A DNA stretch of 64,000 nt from Pseudomonas fontis (GCF_028656955.1 NZ_JAMDGY010000011.1:62001-126000); one strand, 5' to 3'; shown: positions 44,569 through 53,740, counted from the first letter of the stretch. The notes: a model not told the origin generated them from the sequence alone. A program made the numbers and translations.

Positions 44569-45573
44569 TCACCGCGCCTCGTCGCGTCCGGCGTTTTCGA
44601 TGGCCTTGGGAAAGCGCGGTTCGTAGCACAGCAGCAGGGAAACCCAGTGGCCCACGGCATGAATCAGGATCGCCGGCAGCAGCATGCAATTGAGCAGGAC
44701 AAACACCCAGAGCGCACTGTGGCGCAGAAAACTGGTGTCCAGGCCCCAGGCGGCTTTGAGTGACAGCCAGGGCCAGGGGAACTTGCTGATCAGTTTCTTC
44801 GGCGGCGGGGCTTCTTCAGGGCCGACTTCCATGTAGCGGCGGATGTATTCCCAGAAGGCCAGCAATTCCCTGGCGTTGCGCGTGGGTTTGCCGACGAAGG
44901 TGAGTTCGATGTCGTCGGTGGGGTTGCCGGCCAGGTCAGTGCCATCGCCCTTGTCCCAGCACAGCACCACAAAACCACCCATGCCTTCGCTTTGGGTCAT
45001 GTTCTTTTCGATGAGCGGCTGGGTTTTATCCCAGTCCATGATGCGCAAGCCGCCGAGGTAGTTGGGGCGTAGCAGGTAGACTTTGCGGGTGATGCGGTTG
45101 AAACGGATGATTAGGCGGCGGGCGGTGAATGCCTCCAGAAAAAGATGCCGGAACGCATACTTGTAATACACAACGAGCGCAATAGCAGGGATCACCAGCA
45201 CTAGCGGGGCAAAGAAATAATCAGAACGCAGGAGTGCATCACCGGCACTATCATACCCGGTAAAAACTTGATTTAAATAAATAAACAACAAACCAAGAAA
45301 CATATAAATCAGCATCATACCAATACCACCCACGAAAAAAGTGATCACTCCACGTTTTTCATCATTGGGCGTACGAGCATCAATATAAACCTCATTATAG
45401 GTATAGATCGACTCATGCGCGCTGACGCTTGCTGATACTGACTCACCTACTCCATCTGGTGCGTTGAGTTCTGGCTGGCCGGGTTGGCGTTTTTGCTTGT
45501 TGAATGCCTCCAGACTTTCCTCATAGGACATGGCACGCCTGGCTATCTGATAACCCCATTCGAAGAAATACAT
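44569..45573 (-). CDS. DUF6708-type membrane protein, candidate immunity protein of the adjacent toxin
   Basis: This 334-aa protein has two adjacent transmembrane helices (about 75-100 and 118-140), a cytoplasmic beta-rich domain (FNRITRKVYLLRPNYLGG, then MDWDKTQPLIEKNM) and a C-terminal hydrophobic hairpin (about 287-315). DUF6708 proteins occur beside VasX-type toxin genes. Here the start shares one base with the toxin stop (TGATG), implying tight coupling. By analogy with TsiV2 it may protect the inner membrane against the pore-forming toxin; this is an inference. The 5' half is clearly AT-richer than the surroundings. An alternative start at residue 15 (MSYEES) is possible. Confidence 0.75.
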   Translation of the reverse strand: MYFFEWGYQIARRAMSYEESLEAFNKQKRQPGQPELNAPDGVGESVSASVSAHESIYTYNEVYIDARTPNDEKRGVITFFVGGIGMMLIYMFLGLLFIYLNQVFTGYDSAGDALLRSDYFFAPLVLVIPAIALVVYYKYAFRHLFLEAFTARRLIIRFNRITRKVYLLRPNYLGGLRIMDWDKTQPLIEKNMTQSEGMGGFVVLCWDKGDGTDLAGNPTDDIELTFVGKPTRNARELLAFWEYIRRYMEVGPEEAPPPKKLISKFPWPWLSLKAAWGLDTSFLRHSALWVFVLLNCMLLPAILIHAVGHWVSLLLCYEPRFPKAIENAGRDEAR

Positions 45574-48140
45574 CAGAGTGTACCTTTGATTGCATTCACC
45601 ATAATTTTGAGTTCTTGCTCTTCCGTCTCAGCGATTCCATTACTTCGATCTTTTCGGAAGCTACTGTGATCGAGGTAGCGTTGCAATGCATCAGGCATAA
45701 ATACGATATCAACAACCGTTAATATCAAGAGAACAATATTAATTCCGTAGAAGCCTCGCAACATCCATGTCATACGCAGCACCAATGTAGAAGACGTTTG
45801 TGCAGCGCGAAGCAATGACTGTCCAAAGAAGGACTGAGTGCCATGGCGTTTAACCAGATAGTTAAGGAACGGGCCAGCTACAGCCAAGCCGATAGCAATT
45901 GATAAGCCGGCAGCGCCTGCTTGTACTATGGCTCGAACGGCGTAGAAACCTGAGAATGAGTGCTTACGCACTGAATATGCCAACAACATGTCCTGGATGT
46001 CGTACCACACTCCAACTCCAGCCACGCCTCCCGCGAGTATCCCCGCCCCCAACCGCAAGCCACCCTTGAACACCGCAGTCCCCTCCCGCACCACCGCACT
46101 CCCGCTCTTCTCGGCAAACCCCACCGCCACCGCGCCCAGCTCCAGCCCCGCAGCCGTCAGCCCCAGCAATGCCGCTGCAATCTCGACATACTCCTTGCTC
46201 TGCTTGTCCGCCGCATTCAGCCGGTGGGTCAGGTTCCAGACCTCCAGCAGCACCAGCACGGAACCGATCCGCACCTCGGCCATTGGCCCTTTGGCGCCTG
46301 CTTGCAATACCTCGCTGAAACTCCCCTGCGTAGCGCGCTCGATCCGCCGCTGGGCACCACGGCTCAACGGCATGCCGCCGCGGCTCTCCAGGCTGAAGTG
46401 TTCCGCGAAACGCCCAAGGCGAGCCTTCAGCGTCTGCGCCAACAACCAATTCACCGGTTTATCCGCAATAGCGGACAACTTGCTCTGAAACAAGGTATTG
46501 CCCAACGCATTGACCAACAGCGCCCCGCCCATCAAACGGGCCGTCGGCGGCCCCTCAGTCGAGTTGGCCAGCTCATCGGCCAGGGCATGGCTCTTGTCAA
46601 AGAGGTCGGTCAGCTTCTTGAAGTGGCCACGCAGTTGGTCATCATCCAACTGCGCCAACTGATCCTTGTGCCCGAGCAAGTTGGCCAACTCATCGGCAGC
46701 GGCATCCTGATTCTGCGCCAGCGCTCTCCAGAACAGGTTGTCCCTGGCGATGCCTGCCTCACGCCACTGGCTCAGCAATGCCTCCCCAGCCGCCGTGGCA
46801 TTCATGCCGACCAGCACCTTGGCCATCTGGTCTTCAAACAACAGCGCCTGCTCTTGGTCATTGCGGTCAAAACGGTCAAGCGCCTCCAGCAACGCCGCAC
46901 TTTTCAGCCACAACAGATGATCACCCGCGCGCGCCTCCTTGTTGCTATCGGCGAAGTTCACTGCGTGCCGATAGGTGTCCAGGAACCTCTCGCGCCTTGG
47001 CTCGTCCACATAGCCGGCGTACTTCTCCCAGCTGGTGCTGCGCACTTTCTCGATGCGTTCCTGCTCGGCCTGCTGCTGATGCGCCGGGTCACGGTAGGAC
47101 ACCGTGTAGCCAAGCGCGGCCTGCGGTACATGCAAGGTGCTGTGGGAATGGGGCGGCGAGGTGTAGGTCACCCCGAGGGTCTTGAAGTGCTCGCGCATCC
47201 GCACTTCAGCTTCATCGGCCAGTGTCAGGCGGATGTTGTCGATGGCCATGGCGATGGTGAACTTGCGCTGATTGCTCAACCCTTCGCCATCAACCCTGCC
47301 CATGAAGGCTTCGAGCGTCTCGGCGCTGGCGTTGCGCCAGGCATTGAGCTCCTGGGCGATACCCAGCGCGTCGTCGACCACGATGCCCACCCCACGGTAT
47401 TTCGGGTGCTCCTTGCCGGGCATCATTTCCAGATACAGCGCCTGCTCGGGCGGCACAACCACGGAGAACGCCTGACTGGCCAGCAAGGCGCGCAGTTGCG
47501 GGTTGTCGGCCGCAGCAAAGTCCGCGACCCGCTTGAGCTGGTCATAGGGCAGCACATTGTCCATGACCGGCGGTCTTTCATGGGTGAGCCTGGCCAGATC
47601 AATGGATGCCAGGGTATCGCGCAAGGCTGCGCGCACCCGGTAGTTGCGCAGCACCTCCTGGGTCAGTGGCGCCGGGCTGTAGAGCAGGCGCACATCCTCG
47701 ATGTCGTCGATGTCCTGCATCGTGAACATCCAGGCGATATTGCCAATACCGCCGCCCATGGGGGGGGGTGCCCAGGGCTTGTCCTGCTCCATGTATTGCA
47801 GCGAGCCGATTTCCGAGACCCTGAACTGGCTGTGCCAGGCATAGCTGCCGACACTGGTGCGTCGCTCAAGCACATAGAGAAAACCTTCGCGCAGCGGACG
47901 AATGGCATAGCTGGCTTGAGCAAGACGCCCGACCTTGTGCGGGCGGCGCAGGTGGGCGGGCAATTGCGGGAGCAGGTAGTCGCGCAACGTGCTCGGGCCA
48001 CCCACTACGCCATAGCGCATCGGGAAAATGCTGAAGGCCCGTGTGCAGTTCACCGTGGGGCTGTGAAACAACGGCCCACTGAGCGCTTCACAGGCTTGCT
48101 TGCACTGTTCGAGGATTTCCCGCAGACGTTCCGGCTCCAT
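45573..48140 (-). CDS. VasX-like type VI secretion toxin (pore-forming effector)
   Basis: This 855-aa protein begins with a toxin-VasX N-terminal region (CTRAFSIFPMRYGVVGG, then VGRLAQASYAIRPLREGFLYVLERR, residues about 35-100). The middle is soluble and helical. The C-terminal third has four hydrophobic stretches (about 653-676, 690-712, 738-760, 793-813), fitting a colicin-like membrane-inserting domain. VasX of Vibrio cholerae is a T6SS effector that permeabilises the target membrane. The ATG at 48140 has GGAG 8 bp upstream; a GTG at 48149 overlaps that site and is unlikely. No vgrG, PAAR or T6SS structural gene is in the window, so this would be an orphan effector locus. The last part of the gene is AT-rich. 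Confidence 0.8.
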   Translation of the reverse strand: MEPERLREILEQCKQACEALSGPLFHSPTVNCTRAFSIFPMRYGVVGGPSTLRDYLLPQLPAHLRRPHKVGRLAQASYAIRPLREGFLYVLERRTSVGSYAWHSQFRVSEIGSLQYMEQDKPWAPPPMGGGIGNIAWMFTMQDIDDIEDVRLLYSPAPLTQEVLRNYRVRAALRDTLASIDLARLTHERPPVMDNVLPYDQLKRVADFAAADNPQLRALLASQAFSVVVPPEQALYLEMMPGKEHPKYRGVGIVVDDALGIAQELNAWRNASAETLEAFMGRVDGEGLSNQRKFTIAMAIDNIRLTLADEAEVRMREHFKTLGVTYTSPPHSHSTLHVPQAALGYTVSYRDPAHQQQAEQERIEKVRSTSWEKYAGYVDEPRRERFLDTYRHAVNFADSNKEARAGDHLLWLKSAALLEALDRFDRNDQEQALLFEDQMAKVLVGMNATAAGEALLSQWREAGIARDNLFWRALAQNQDAAADELANLLGHKDQLAQLDDDQLRGHFKKLTDLFDKSHALADELANSTEGPPTARLMGGALLVNALGNTLFQSKLSAIADKPVNWLLAQTLKARLGRFAEHFSLESRGGMPLSRGAQRRIERATQGSFSEVLQAGAKGPMAEVRIGSVLVLLEVWNLTHRLNAADKQSKEYVEIAAALLGLTAAGLELGAVAVGFAEKSGSAVVREGTAVFKGGLRLGAGILAGGVAGVGVWYDIQDMLLAYSVRKHSFSGFYAVRAIVQAGAAGLSIAIGLAVAGPFLNYLVKRHGTQSFFGQSLLRAAQTSSTLVLRMTWMLRGFYGINIVLLILTVVDIVFMPDALQRYLDHSSFRKDRSNGIAETEEQELKIMVNAIKGTL

Positions 48141-48257
48141 GCACGACACTCCGACCTGGCGAGCCCGTGTCGGGCCACCTCCTCTGGAAATCCTCGCCCT
48201 ATCGCCCAGTCGAGGAAATCAGACTTGTCCTGTGTTCGTGCAGGAAATATCCGTGAA

Positions 48258-49187
48258 TTATTCGCTTTGCAAACGCGCCTCTGGCGTCGGCGCTGGAGCT
48301 GCCACCGCTGGCTTGCGCCACTGCGGCAAGCCGATCAGTACCACCGCGCCGATGATCACGGCCATGGCCAGGCACTCCTCGGCCCCGATCTGCTCACCGG
48401 CAAAGGCCATCCCCAGCAGCACCGCCACCACCGGGTTGACGTAGGCGTAGCTGGTCGCCGCCGCTGGGCGTACGTGTTTGAGCAAGTACATGTAGGCACT
48501 GAACGCCAGGATCGAGCCGAAGAACACCAGGTACATCAGCGCGCCCCAGCCAGCGGCCGTGGGCATCTGGGTCATGCGTTCGCCACTCAGTGCGCTGCCG
48601 ATCAGCAAGGCCGCCCCGCCCACCAGCATTTCCGCTGCGCTGGCCATCGGGCCCGGCGGCAGCGGCAGGTTCCGGCTCCAGATCGAGCCAAACGCCCAGG
48701 ACGCCGCCGCAAAGATGATCAGCGCCGCGCCCAATGGGCTCGCTTGCAGGTTCGAACCCAGGTTGAGCAGGCCGATACCCACCAGCCCCATGGCGATCCC
48801 GGCCCACTCAAGGCGGGTCGTGCGGTGCCCGAAGAACAAGCCGAACAACAAGGTGAACAGCGGCACCGTGGCCACGGCGAGGGCCGCTACCCCCGAGGCC
48901 ACGCCGGCATGTTCGGCGACGGTCACCCCGCCATTGCCACAGCTGAGCAACAGGAAGCCGATCATCCCGGCGGCCCGCCATTGCGGCCAGGTCGGCGCCG
49001 GCACGCCGCGCCAGCGCAGGAAGCCGTAAAGCAGGCTACCGGCAATGATGAAACGCACACCGGCCATCAGCAGCGGCGGCCACGACTCCACACCGATGCG
49101 AATTGCCAGGTAAGTCGAGCCCCATACCAGGTACAGGGCGAGGAACGCGCCGATCAGCAACAAGGGGAAACGACGAGAGGCAGGCAT
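48258..49187 (-). CDS. yedA: EamA/DMT-family exporter YedA
   Basis: This 309-aa protein has ten hydrophobic segments in two EamA domains and the N-terminal signature LYLVWGSTYLAIRIGVESWPPLLMAG seen in YedA. It is an inner-membrane drug/metabolite exporter; amino acid-related substrates are suspected for the family. The ATG at 49187 begins MPASRRFPLLLIG. It is divergent from an Lrp-type regulator gene (152 bp between starts), which could control it, as is common for DMT exporters. Confidence 0.88.
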   Translation of the reverse strand: MPASRRFPLLLIGAFLALYLVWGSTYLAIRIGVESWPPLLMAGVRFIIAGSLLYGFLRWRGVPAPTWPQWRAAGMIGFLLLSCGNGGVTVAEHAGVASGVAALAVATVPLFTLLFGLFFGHRTTRLEWAGIAMGLVGIGLLNLGSNLQASPLGAALIIFAAASWAFGSIWSRNLPLPPGPMASAAEMLVGGAALLIGSALSGERMTQMPTAAGWGALMYLVFFGSILAFSAYMYLLKHVRPAAATSYAYVNPVVAVLLGMAFAGEQIGAEECLAMAVIIGAVVLIGLPQWRKPAVAAPAPTPEARLQSE

Positions 49188-49339
49188 GGGGGGCTCGAAA
49201 CTCTGTTATTGGAGCGTTAGTTTAGAAAGCCCAAGCGGGAAACATAAGCAGCAATACCTTTTTATCAACAGCATTGGCTTTCGAAAAAAAGGATATTCAG
49301 GCTTTTCTCCAATATTTCGAAACAAGGCAACCGAACACC

Positions 49340-49792
49340 ATGGACAAGTACGATCGCATGCTCCTCGCCGCACTGTTGGAAAACGGCCGCGCCTCCTTTG
49401 CCGAGCTCGCACGCAAGGTCAACCTGTCTGCCCCGGCGGTTGCCGAGCGGGTCGCCAAGCTTGAGGCCAGCGGGGTCATCAGCGGCTACCAGGCCAAGGT
49501 CGACATGAGCAAGATCGGCCTGCCGATCCAGTGCGTGATCGAGCTGCGCCTGAGCAGCCATGGCAATCAGCAGGCGTATGAAGCGCTGACGCAGATCCCC
49601 CAGCTCACCGAATGTCACCGGGTTACGGGGGACCCTTGCGTGATCATGCAGGCAGCCGTCGGCTCGATGCCGGAACTGGAGGAGTTGATCAACCGTGTGT
49701 CCCAGTTCGGCTTCAGCAAGACTTCGATCATTCTTTCCAGCGCGATGGAGCGGCGCGTGCCGCTCGACCACCTGGATGCCAAGAAGGCTTAG
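49340..49792 (+). CDS. Lrp/AsnC-family transcriptional regulator (next to yedA)
   Basis: This 150-aa protein has an N-terminal winged helix (MDKYDRMLLAALLENGRAS, VNLSAPAVAERVAKLEASG) and a C-terminal RAM ligand-binding domain (about 65-140). It is divergent from the exporter gene yedA, so regulation of that exporter by an amino acid is plausible. The ATG at 49340 is the family start; an upstream in-frame extension to 49274 was rejected. Its stop overlaps the convergent exonuclease gene by 4 nt. Confidence 0.9.
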   Translation: MDKYDRMLLAALLENGRASFAELARKVNLSAPAVAERVAKLEASGVISGYQAKVDMSKIGLPIQCVIELRLSSHGNQQAYEALTQIPQLTECHRVTGDPCVIMQAAVGSMPELEELINRVSQFGFSKTSIILSSAMERRVPLDHLDAKKA

Positions 49793-50394
49793 CGGTAGCG
49801 CTTGAGGGTTTCTGCGACTTTCGCGGCGGGGACTTTCTGCAAGCTGCAGAACAGCTGGTGGGACACCTCATTCAGCCCATGGGCCTGACGCAACTGACCT
49901 GCCAGGTGCTGGGCCAGGTTGGCGGCCATTTCGGCGTCGGCCATGGCCCGGTGAGCCGTGCCGGTGTCTGGCAGGCCCGCCCAGCGCGTCAGGGTGCCGA
50001 GCTTGTGGTTGGGTGCGCCGGGCAGCAGACGACGCGCCAGCAACATCGAACAGGCGAACGACTGCACGCGGTTGCGACCGATCTGCGCCAGCTCGTAATC
50101 CCAGAACTTCTGGTCGAACGAGGCGTTGTGCGCCAGCAGCGGCGTGCTGCCGACGAACTCGGCCACTTCGTTCATCACCTGCGCCACCGGCGGCGCGCTG
50201 CGCAGCATGGCCGTGGTGATGCCGGTTAGCCCGGCAACAAAGGCCGGGACCGGCAAACCAGCGTTCATCAGGCTCTGGTAGCGCTCGACAATGCGCCCGC
50301 GTTCGAGCATGACCACCGCCACTTCCGTTGCCCGGCAGTGCCGGCCCGGAGAAATGCCGGTGGTTTCAAAGTCGATGACAGCAATACGTTCCAC
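49789..50394 (-). CDS. 3'-5' exonuclease, DEDDh (DnaQ-like)
   Basis: This 201-aa protein has the three exonuclease motifs of the DnaQ superfamily: VIDFETTGISPG (residues about 6-17, D and E ligands), AHNASFDQKFW near residue 90, and the DEDDh motif TAHRAMADAEMAA near 147. It probably trims DNA or RNA 3' ends; it is too small and lacks the tau-binding tail to be the replicative epsilon. The start is GTG at 50394 with GAGG 6 bp upstream. It precedes the Lrp gene end-to-end and follows the NYN gene (20 bp). Confidence 0.88.
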   Translation of the reverse strand: MERIAVIDFETTGISPGRHCRATEVAVVMLERGRIVERYQSLMNAGLPVPAFVAGLTGITTAMLRSAPPVAQVMNEVAEFVGSTPLLAHNASFDQKFWDYELAQIGRNRVQSFACSMLLARRLLPGAPNHKLGTLTRWAGLPDTGTAHRAMADAEMAANLAQHLAGQLRQAHGLNEVSHQLFCSLQKVPAAKVAETLKRYR

Positions 50395-50414
50395 AAAAAA
50401 CCTCGGGGTTGGGC

Positions 50415-50894
50415 TCAGTGCTTGAGCAGCAGCGCGCCTTCGATCGGCACATAGCGGCTGGCGGCGCGAATCAGCGAGTTGGCGGTCAGGCCCGGAACGC
50501 CATAGGCCACGGCGGTCTTGCCATGGCGGCTGATGACCTGCTCGAGCAGCAGATCGAAATCGCCATCGCCGGAGGCCAGCACCACTTCATCGACACGCGG
50601 CGCGGCGTCGATCACGTCCAGGGTGATGCCCACGTCCCAGTCGCCCTTGGCCGAGCCGTCGCTGCGTTGGATATAGGGTTTGAGTTTGACCGTGAAGCCC
50701 AGGTTGCGCAGGATCTGCTGAAATTGCTGCTGCTTGCTGTCACCACGGTCGATGGCGTAGGCCACCGCCTCGACGATCTGCCCTTGCTGGCTGACGTCGG
50801 CCCAGAAGGCCGCGTAGTTGAAGTGGCAGCCATAAGCCTGGCGCACAGTGTAGTAGAGGTTCTGCACATCGGCGAACACCGCAATCTTTTTCAC
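50415..50894 (-). CDS. NYN (PIN-like) domain protein, LabA/DUF88 family
   Basis: This 159-aa protein is a PIN-like nuclease fold protein. The conserved acidic residues are in VFADVQNLYY (residues 5-14), KGDWDVGITLDVI (about 85-97) and LASGDGDFDLLL (about 107-118), arranged as in NYN/LabA proteins. Proteins of this family are thought to act as metal-dependent RNases. The start is GTG at 50894 with GAGGAAG upstream. It is 20 bp from the DEDDh exonuclease gene in the same direction, so the two nucleases probably form an operon. Confidence 0.85.
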   Translation of the reverse strand: MKKIAVFADVQNLYYTVRQAYGCHFNYAAFWADVSQQGQIVEAVAYAIDRGDSKQQQFQQILRNLGFTVKLKPYIQRSDGSAKGDWDVGITLDVIDAAPRVDEVVLASGDGDFDLLLEQVISRHGKTAVAYGVPGLTANSLIRAASRYVPIEGALLLKH

Positions 50895-51001
50895 CGCACT
50901 TCCTCATGACGCTTATGGCCGGCCGCGCATACCGGGCCGATTCGGCGCCCAGTATGCCAGCCTGGCGCCCGCGCGGGTATGCACGCGGGCGGATCAAGCC
51001 G

Positions 51002-51763
51002 TCAGACGTAGGAATCGTCGTCGGAGAACAGGTCACCACCCTCATCGTTGTAGCCGCTATCAGCGAAACCGCCCTGGTCGTAGTTGCTGTTGTCGGCCGT
51101 CAGGCGCTGGTCGTCGTTGCTACCCCAGCCGCCGCTATCGCTGGCGGGGGCGGGCTCTTCCTTGATCACTTCGACCACTTCCTGCGGCTGCGTGTTGTGG
51201 TTGAACAGGCTACTGATGCCTTGCGCCAGCATCACCCCGCCAGCCACGCCGGCTGCGGTCTGCAAGGCACCACCGAGGAAGCTGCTGGCACCACTGCGGG
51301 CCGGCGCAGCTGGCGGTGGCGCAGTGAAGCCCTGCTGTGGGGTTACACCCGGGCCACCGAACCCGGCATTGGACGGTTCACGCCAACCACCACCGCTCGA
51401 AGGTGCGGGCGCGGGTGCCTGGCTGGCATACGACTGAGGTTGGGACTGCGGTTGCGATGGGCGCGCTCCACCGCCAAAAATACTGGAGAGAAAACCGCCG
51501 CTGCCTTGCGGCGCACTGGCGGCCGCTTGCGCTCGCGCCTTGGCCAACTCGGCCTGCAGCTGCTTGTTCTGCTCGTCCAGCTGCTTGATCGCGGCTTCCT
51601 GCACGAGGATGGCCTGGGCCATGTAGTACGGTGCGCCAGCCTGTTGCTGCACGTGCCCGGCGATCACTTGCTCAGCCTGTACATCGCGAGGTGCGCCTGC
51701 GGTTTCGGCTTGCTTGAGACGGGCGAACAGACCGTCGATCAGGGATTGTTCTTCGTGGTTCAT
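51002..51763 (-). CDS. DUF2076 protein
   Basis: This 253-aa protein has an N-terminal helical DUF2076 domain (NHEEQSLIDGLFARLKQAE, QAEQVIAGHVQQQAGAPYYMAQAILVQEAAIKQLDEQ split), a coiled coil (about 55-80), a Gly/Pro/Ser/Gln-rich middle and an acidic C-terminal end (DDEGGDLFSDDDSYV-like). A hydrophobic stretch (SSFLGGALQTAAGVAGGVMLAQG) lies near residue 170. The family is found in proteobacteria without assigned function. The ATG at 51763 gives the family start. Confidence 0.85.
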   Translation of the reverse strand: MNHEEQSLIDGLFARLKQAETAGAPRDVQAEQVIAGHVQQQAGAPYYMAQAILVQEAAIKQLDEQNKQLQAELAKARAQAAASAPQGSGGFLSSIFGGGARPSQPQSQPQSYASQAPAPAPSSGGGWREPSNAGFGGPGVTPQQGFTAPPPAAPARSGASSFLGGALQTAAGVAGGVMLAQGISSLFNHNTQPQEVVEVIKEEPAPASDSGGWGSNDDQRLTADNSNYDQGGFADSGYNDEGGDLFSDDDSYV

Positions 51764-51915
51764 GGGCGACCTCATGGGATTGCCGGAAAGAATTCAGGTT
51801 CATTGAAGATGGGGAACCAGCATCGGCGATTCAATGCACCCAGCGCATGAAACTTTGTTCAGGTTGTAGCGGTGGGCTAAAGTGTCGGCCTGCTTTTCCA
51901 CTGCGATATCGACCG

Positions 51916-52587
51916 ATGAATCCGCTCAACATTCTGCGTGACTCCCTGTATTTCTTCCGCCGCCACCTGGTGAGCATCGCCAAGCTATGCCTGCCACTGG
52001 TGCTCCTTGAAGCCCTGTGCACACAACTGCTCTATGGCCAGCTCGGTGACCAGGCCTCCCCGGCCTATGGCCTGCTGGTGGGGATGTTGTTCTACCCACT
52101 GTACAGCGCTGCGCTGATCCTCTATCTCGACGCACGCAGCCAGGGCCATGAACCGCTCAAGCGCAACCTGCTGGCCATGGCCGTGCGCCTGTGGCCGACG
52201 TTCGCCTTGATGGTCATGCTCAGCTCGTTGCTGATCATGGCCGGTATTGCGCTGTTCATCCTCCCGGGCATCTGGGTGATGATCAACCTGGCGTTTTCCG
52301 AGTTCCTCGTGGTGCTGCGCGGCCAACAGCCGATTGCCGCCATGCGCGGCAGTTTCCAGATGGCCAACGGGCATTTCTGGGTGGTGCTGGCATGCATGCT
52401 CGGCGTACTCGCGCCGCTGTGGCTGGTCGACGGGCTGACCCTGGCGCTGCTGCCCGACCCGCGAAACCCGGCGCTGGAGCTGTTGTTCAACACCCTCAGC
52501 AGCTTCCTGCAACTGTTCAGCACCGTGGTGATCTACCGCCTGTTCATGCTGATCAGCGAGCCGGCAGTGGAACCGTCGCAGCCCTAG
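51916..52587 (+). CDS. Multi-spanning membrane protein of YciC/UPF0259-like type
   Basis: This 223-aa protein has about six hydrophobic segments and starts MNPLNILRDSLYFFRRHL, as in YciC-type proteins. A long cytoplasmic loop and the central segment LFILPGIWVMINLAFSEFLVV are characteristic. It is an inner-membrane protein of unknown role. The ATG at 51916 was chosen; an upstream in-frame ATG at 51847 adds a Cys-rich unlikely tail. It is followed after 55 bp by an EEP-family gene in the same direction. Confidence 0.82.
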   Translation: MNPLNILRDSLYFFRRHLVSIAKLCLPLVLLEALCTQLLYGQLGDQASPAYGLLVGMLFYPLYSAALILYLDARSQGHEPLKRNLLAMAVRLWPTFALMVMLSSLLIMAGIALFILPGIWVMINLAFSEFLVVLRGQQPIAAMRGSFQMANGHFWVVLACMLGVLAPLWLVDGLTLALLPDPRNPALELLFNTLSSFLQLFSTVVIYRLFMLISEPAVEPSQP

Positions 52588-52642
52588 GAGCCGACGAACG
52601 GCTCGGGTATGCTCAAGCGTCACTTGTGAATACGTCGAGCCA

Positions 52643-53734
52643 ATGATCCGACTTCTGCGCAATGCCCTGCTGGTTGTAGTGTTGATCACCGCCCTGCTCT
52701 GGCTGCTGGCCTGGCAACTGAGCTGGCAGCCCGAAGCGCGCGAGGCGCTGCCGGTGTCGTGCAGCGGCCCGGCCAAACCGCTGGTGCCGGGCCAGGCGCT
52801 GAAGGTGATGACCTGGAACGTCCAGTTCCTGGCCGGCAAGCGCTATGTGTTCTGGTATGACGAAGGCCGTGGCGCGGACACCCGCCCGACCCCGCAGGAC
52901 CTGGCCTTCAACCTCGACGAGGTGGCGCGGGTGATCCGCGCCGAAGCGCCAGACCTGGTGCTGCTCCAGGAGCTGGACCAGAACGCCAAGGCCAGCGATT
53001 ACCAGGACCAGTTGGCGCTGCTGCGCGAACGCCTGGTCGACCTCTACCCCTGCGCCGTGCAGGCCTACGACTGGAAAGCCGACTTCGTCCCCGACTGGCA
53101 TATCGCTGGCAGCGTCGGGCGCACCCTGGCGACCCTTAGCCGCTACCCGATCGAACAGGCCCGGCGCCTGCAATTGCCGACGGATTCAGGCAATGCCCTG
53201 AGCCGCCTGCTGCACCCGCAGCAAGCCGTGCTGGCCAGCTACCTGCCGGTCAGCGACGGCAGCAAGCTGGCCGTGCTCAACACTCACCTGATCCCCTTTG
53301 CCCAGGGCAGCGACTTGCAGCGCCAGCAGTTGGAGCGCCTGGTGCGCCTGGTCGACAAGCTGGAAAGCCAGGGCACTGCCTGGCTGCTCGGCGGGGACTT
53401 CAACCTGTTGCCGCTGGGCCAATACCGTCGCCTGAAACCGGAGCAGCGCCAGCACTACGCCCCTGACAGCGATCTGCACCTGCTCTGGGACAAGTACCCG
53501 ATGATCCCGAGCAATGCCGAATCCAGCGGTGCCGAGCGTGCCGACTGGCTGACGCACTTCCCCAACGACGGGCGGGTCGACGGCCCGGACCGGACCCTCG
53601 ACTTCCTGTTCCACAGCCCGAAACTCAAGCGTGTCAGCGCACAGGTCGTGCAGCAGGACACGCTGGAGATCTCCGACCACTTGCCGCTCACCGCGCGCCT
53701 GCTGCTGCCGACGACGCCTGAGCCCGAGCAGTAA
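52643..53734 (+). CDS. Endonuclease/exonuclease/phosphatase (EEP) family protein, membrane-anchored
   Basis: This 363-aa protein has an N-terminal membrane anchor (residues 2-23) and a periplasmic EEP domain. Motifs are VMTWNVQFLAG (N ligand), LLQELDQ (E ligand), LNTHLIP, GGDFNLLP and SDHLPL (D-H). The family includes nucleases, sphingomyelinases and phosphoinositide phosphatases, so a periplasmic phosphodiesterase is likely, substrate unknown. It is convergent with hrpB, 6 bp apart. Confidence 0.85.
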   Translation: MIRLLRNALLVVVLITALLWLLAWQLSWQPEAREALPVSCSGPAKPLVPGQALKVMTWNVQFLAGKRYVFWYDEGRGADTRPTPQDLAFNLDEVARVIRAEAPDLVLLQELDQNAKASDYQDQLALLRERLVDLYPCAVQAYDWKADFVPDWHIAGSVGRTLATLSRYPIEQARRLQLPTDSGNALSRLLHPQQAVLASYLPVSDGSKLAVLNTHLIPFAQGSDLQRQQLERLVRLVDKLESQGTAWLLGGDFNLLPLGQYRRLKPEQRQHYAPDSDLHLLWDKYPMIPSNAESSGAERADWLTHFPNDGRVDGPDRTLDFLFHSPKLKRVSAQVVQQDTLEISDHLPLTARLLLPTTPEPEQ

Positions 53735-53740
53735 GCGCCG

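Noticed and set aside
46224..49220. A 998-codon open frame on the plus strand opposite the toxin and yedA genes
   Set aside because: It is antisense to two well-supported genes and has low-complexity, His/Gln/Arg-rich translation typical of shadow frames in GC-rich DNA.
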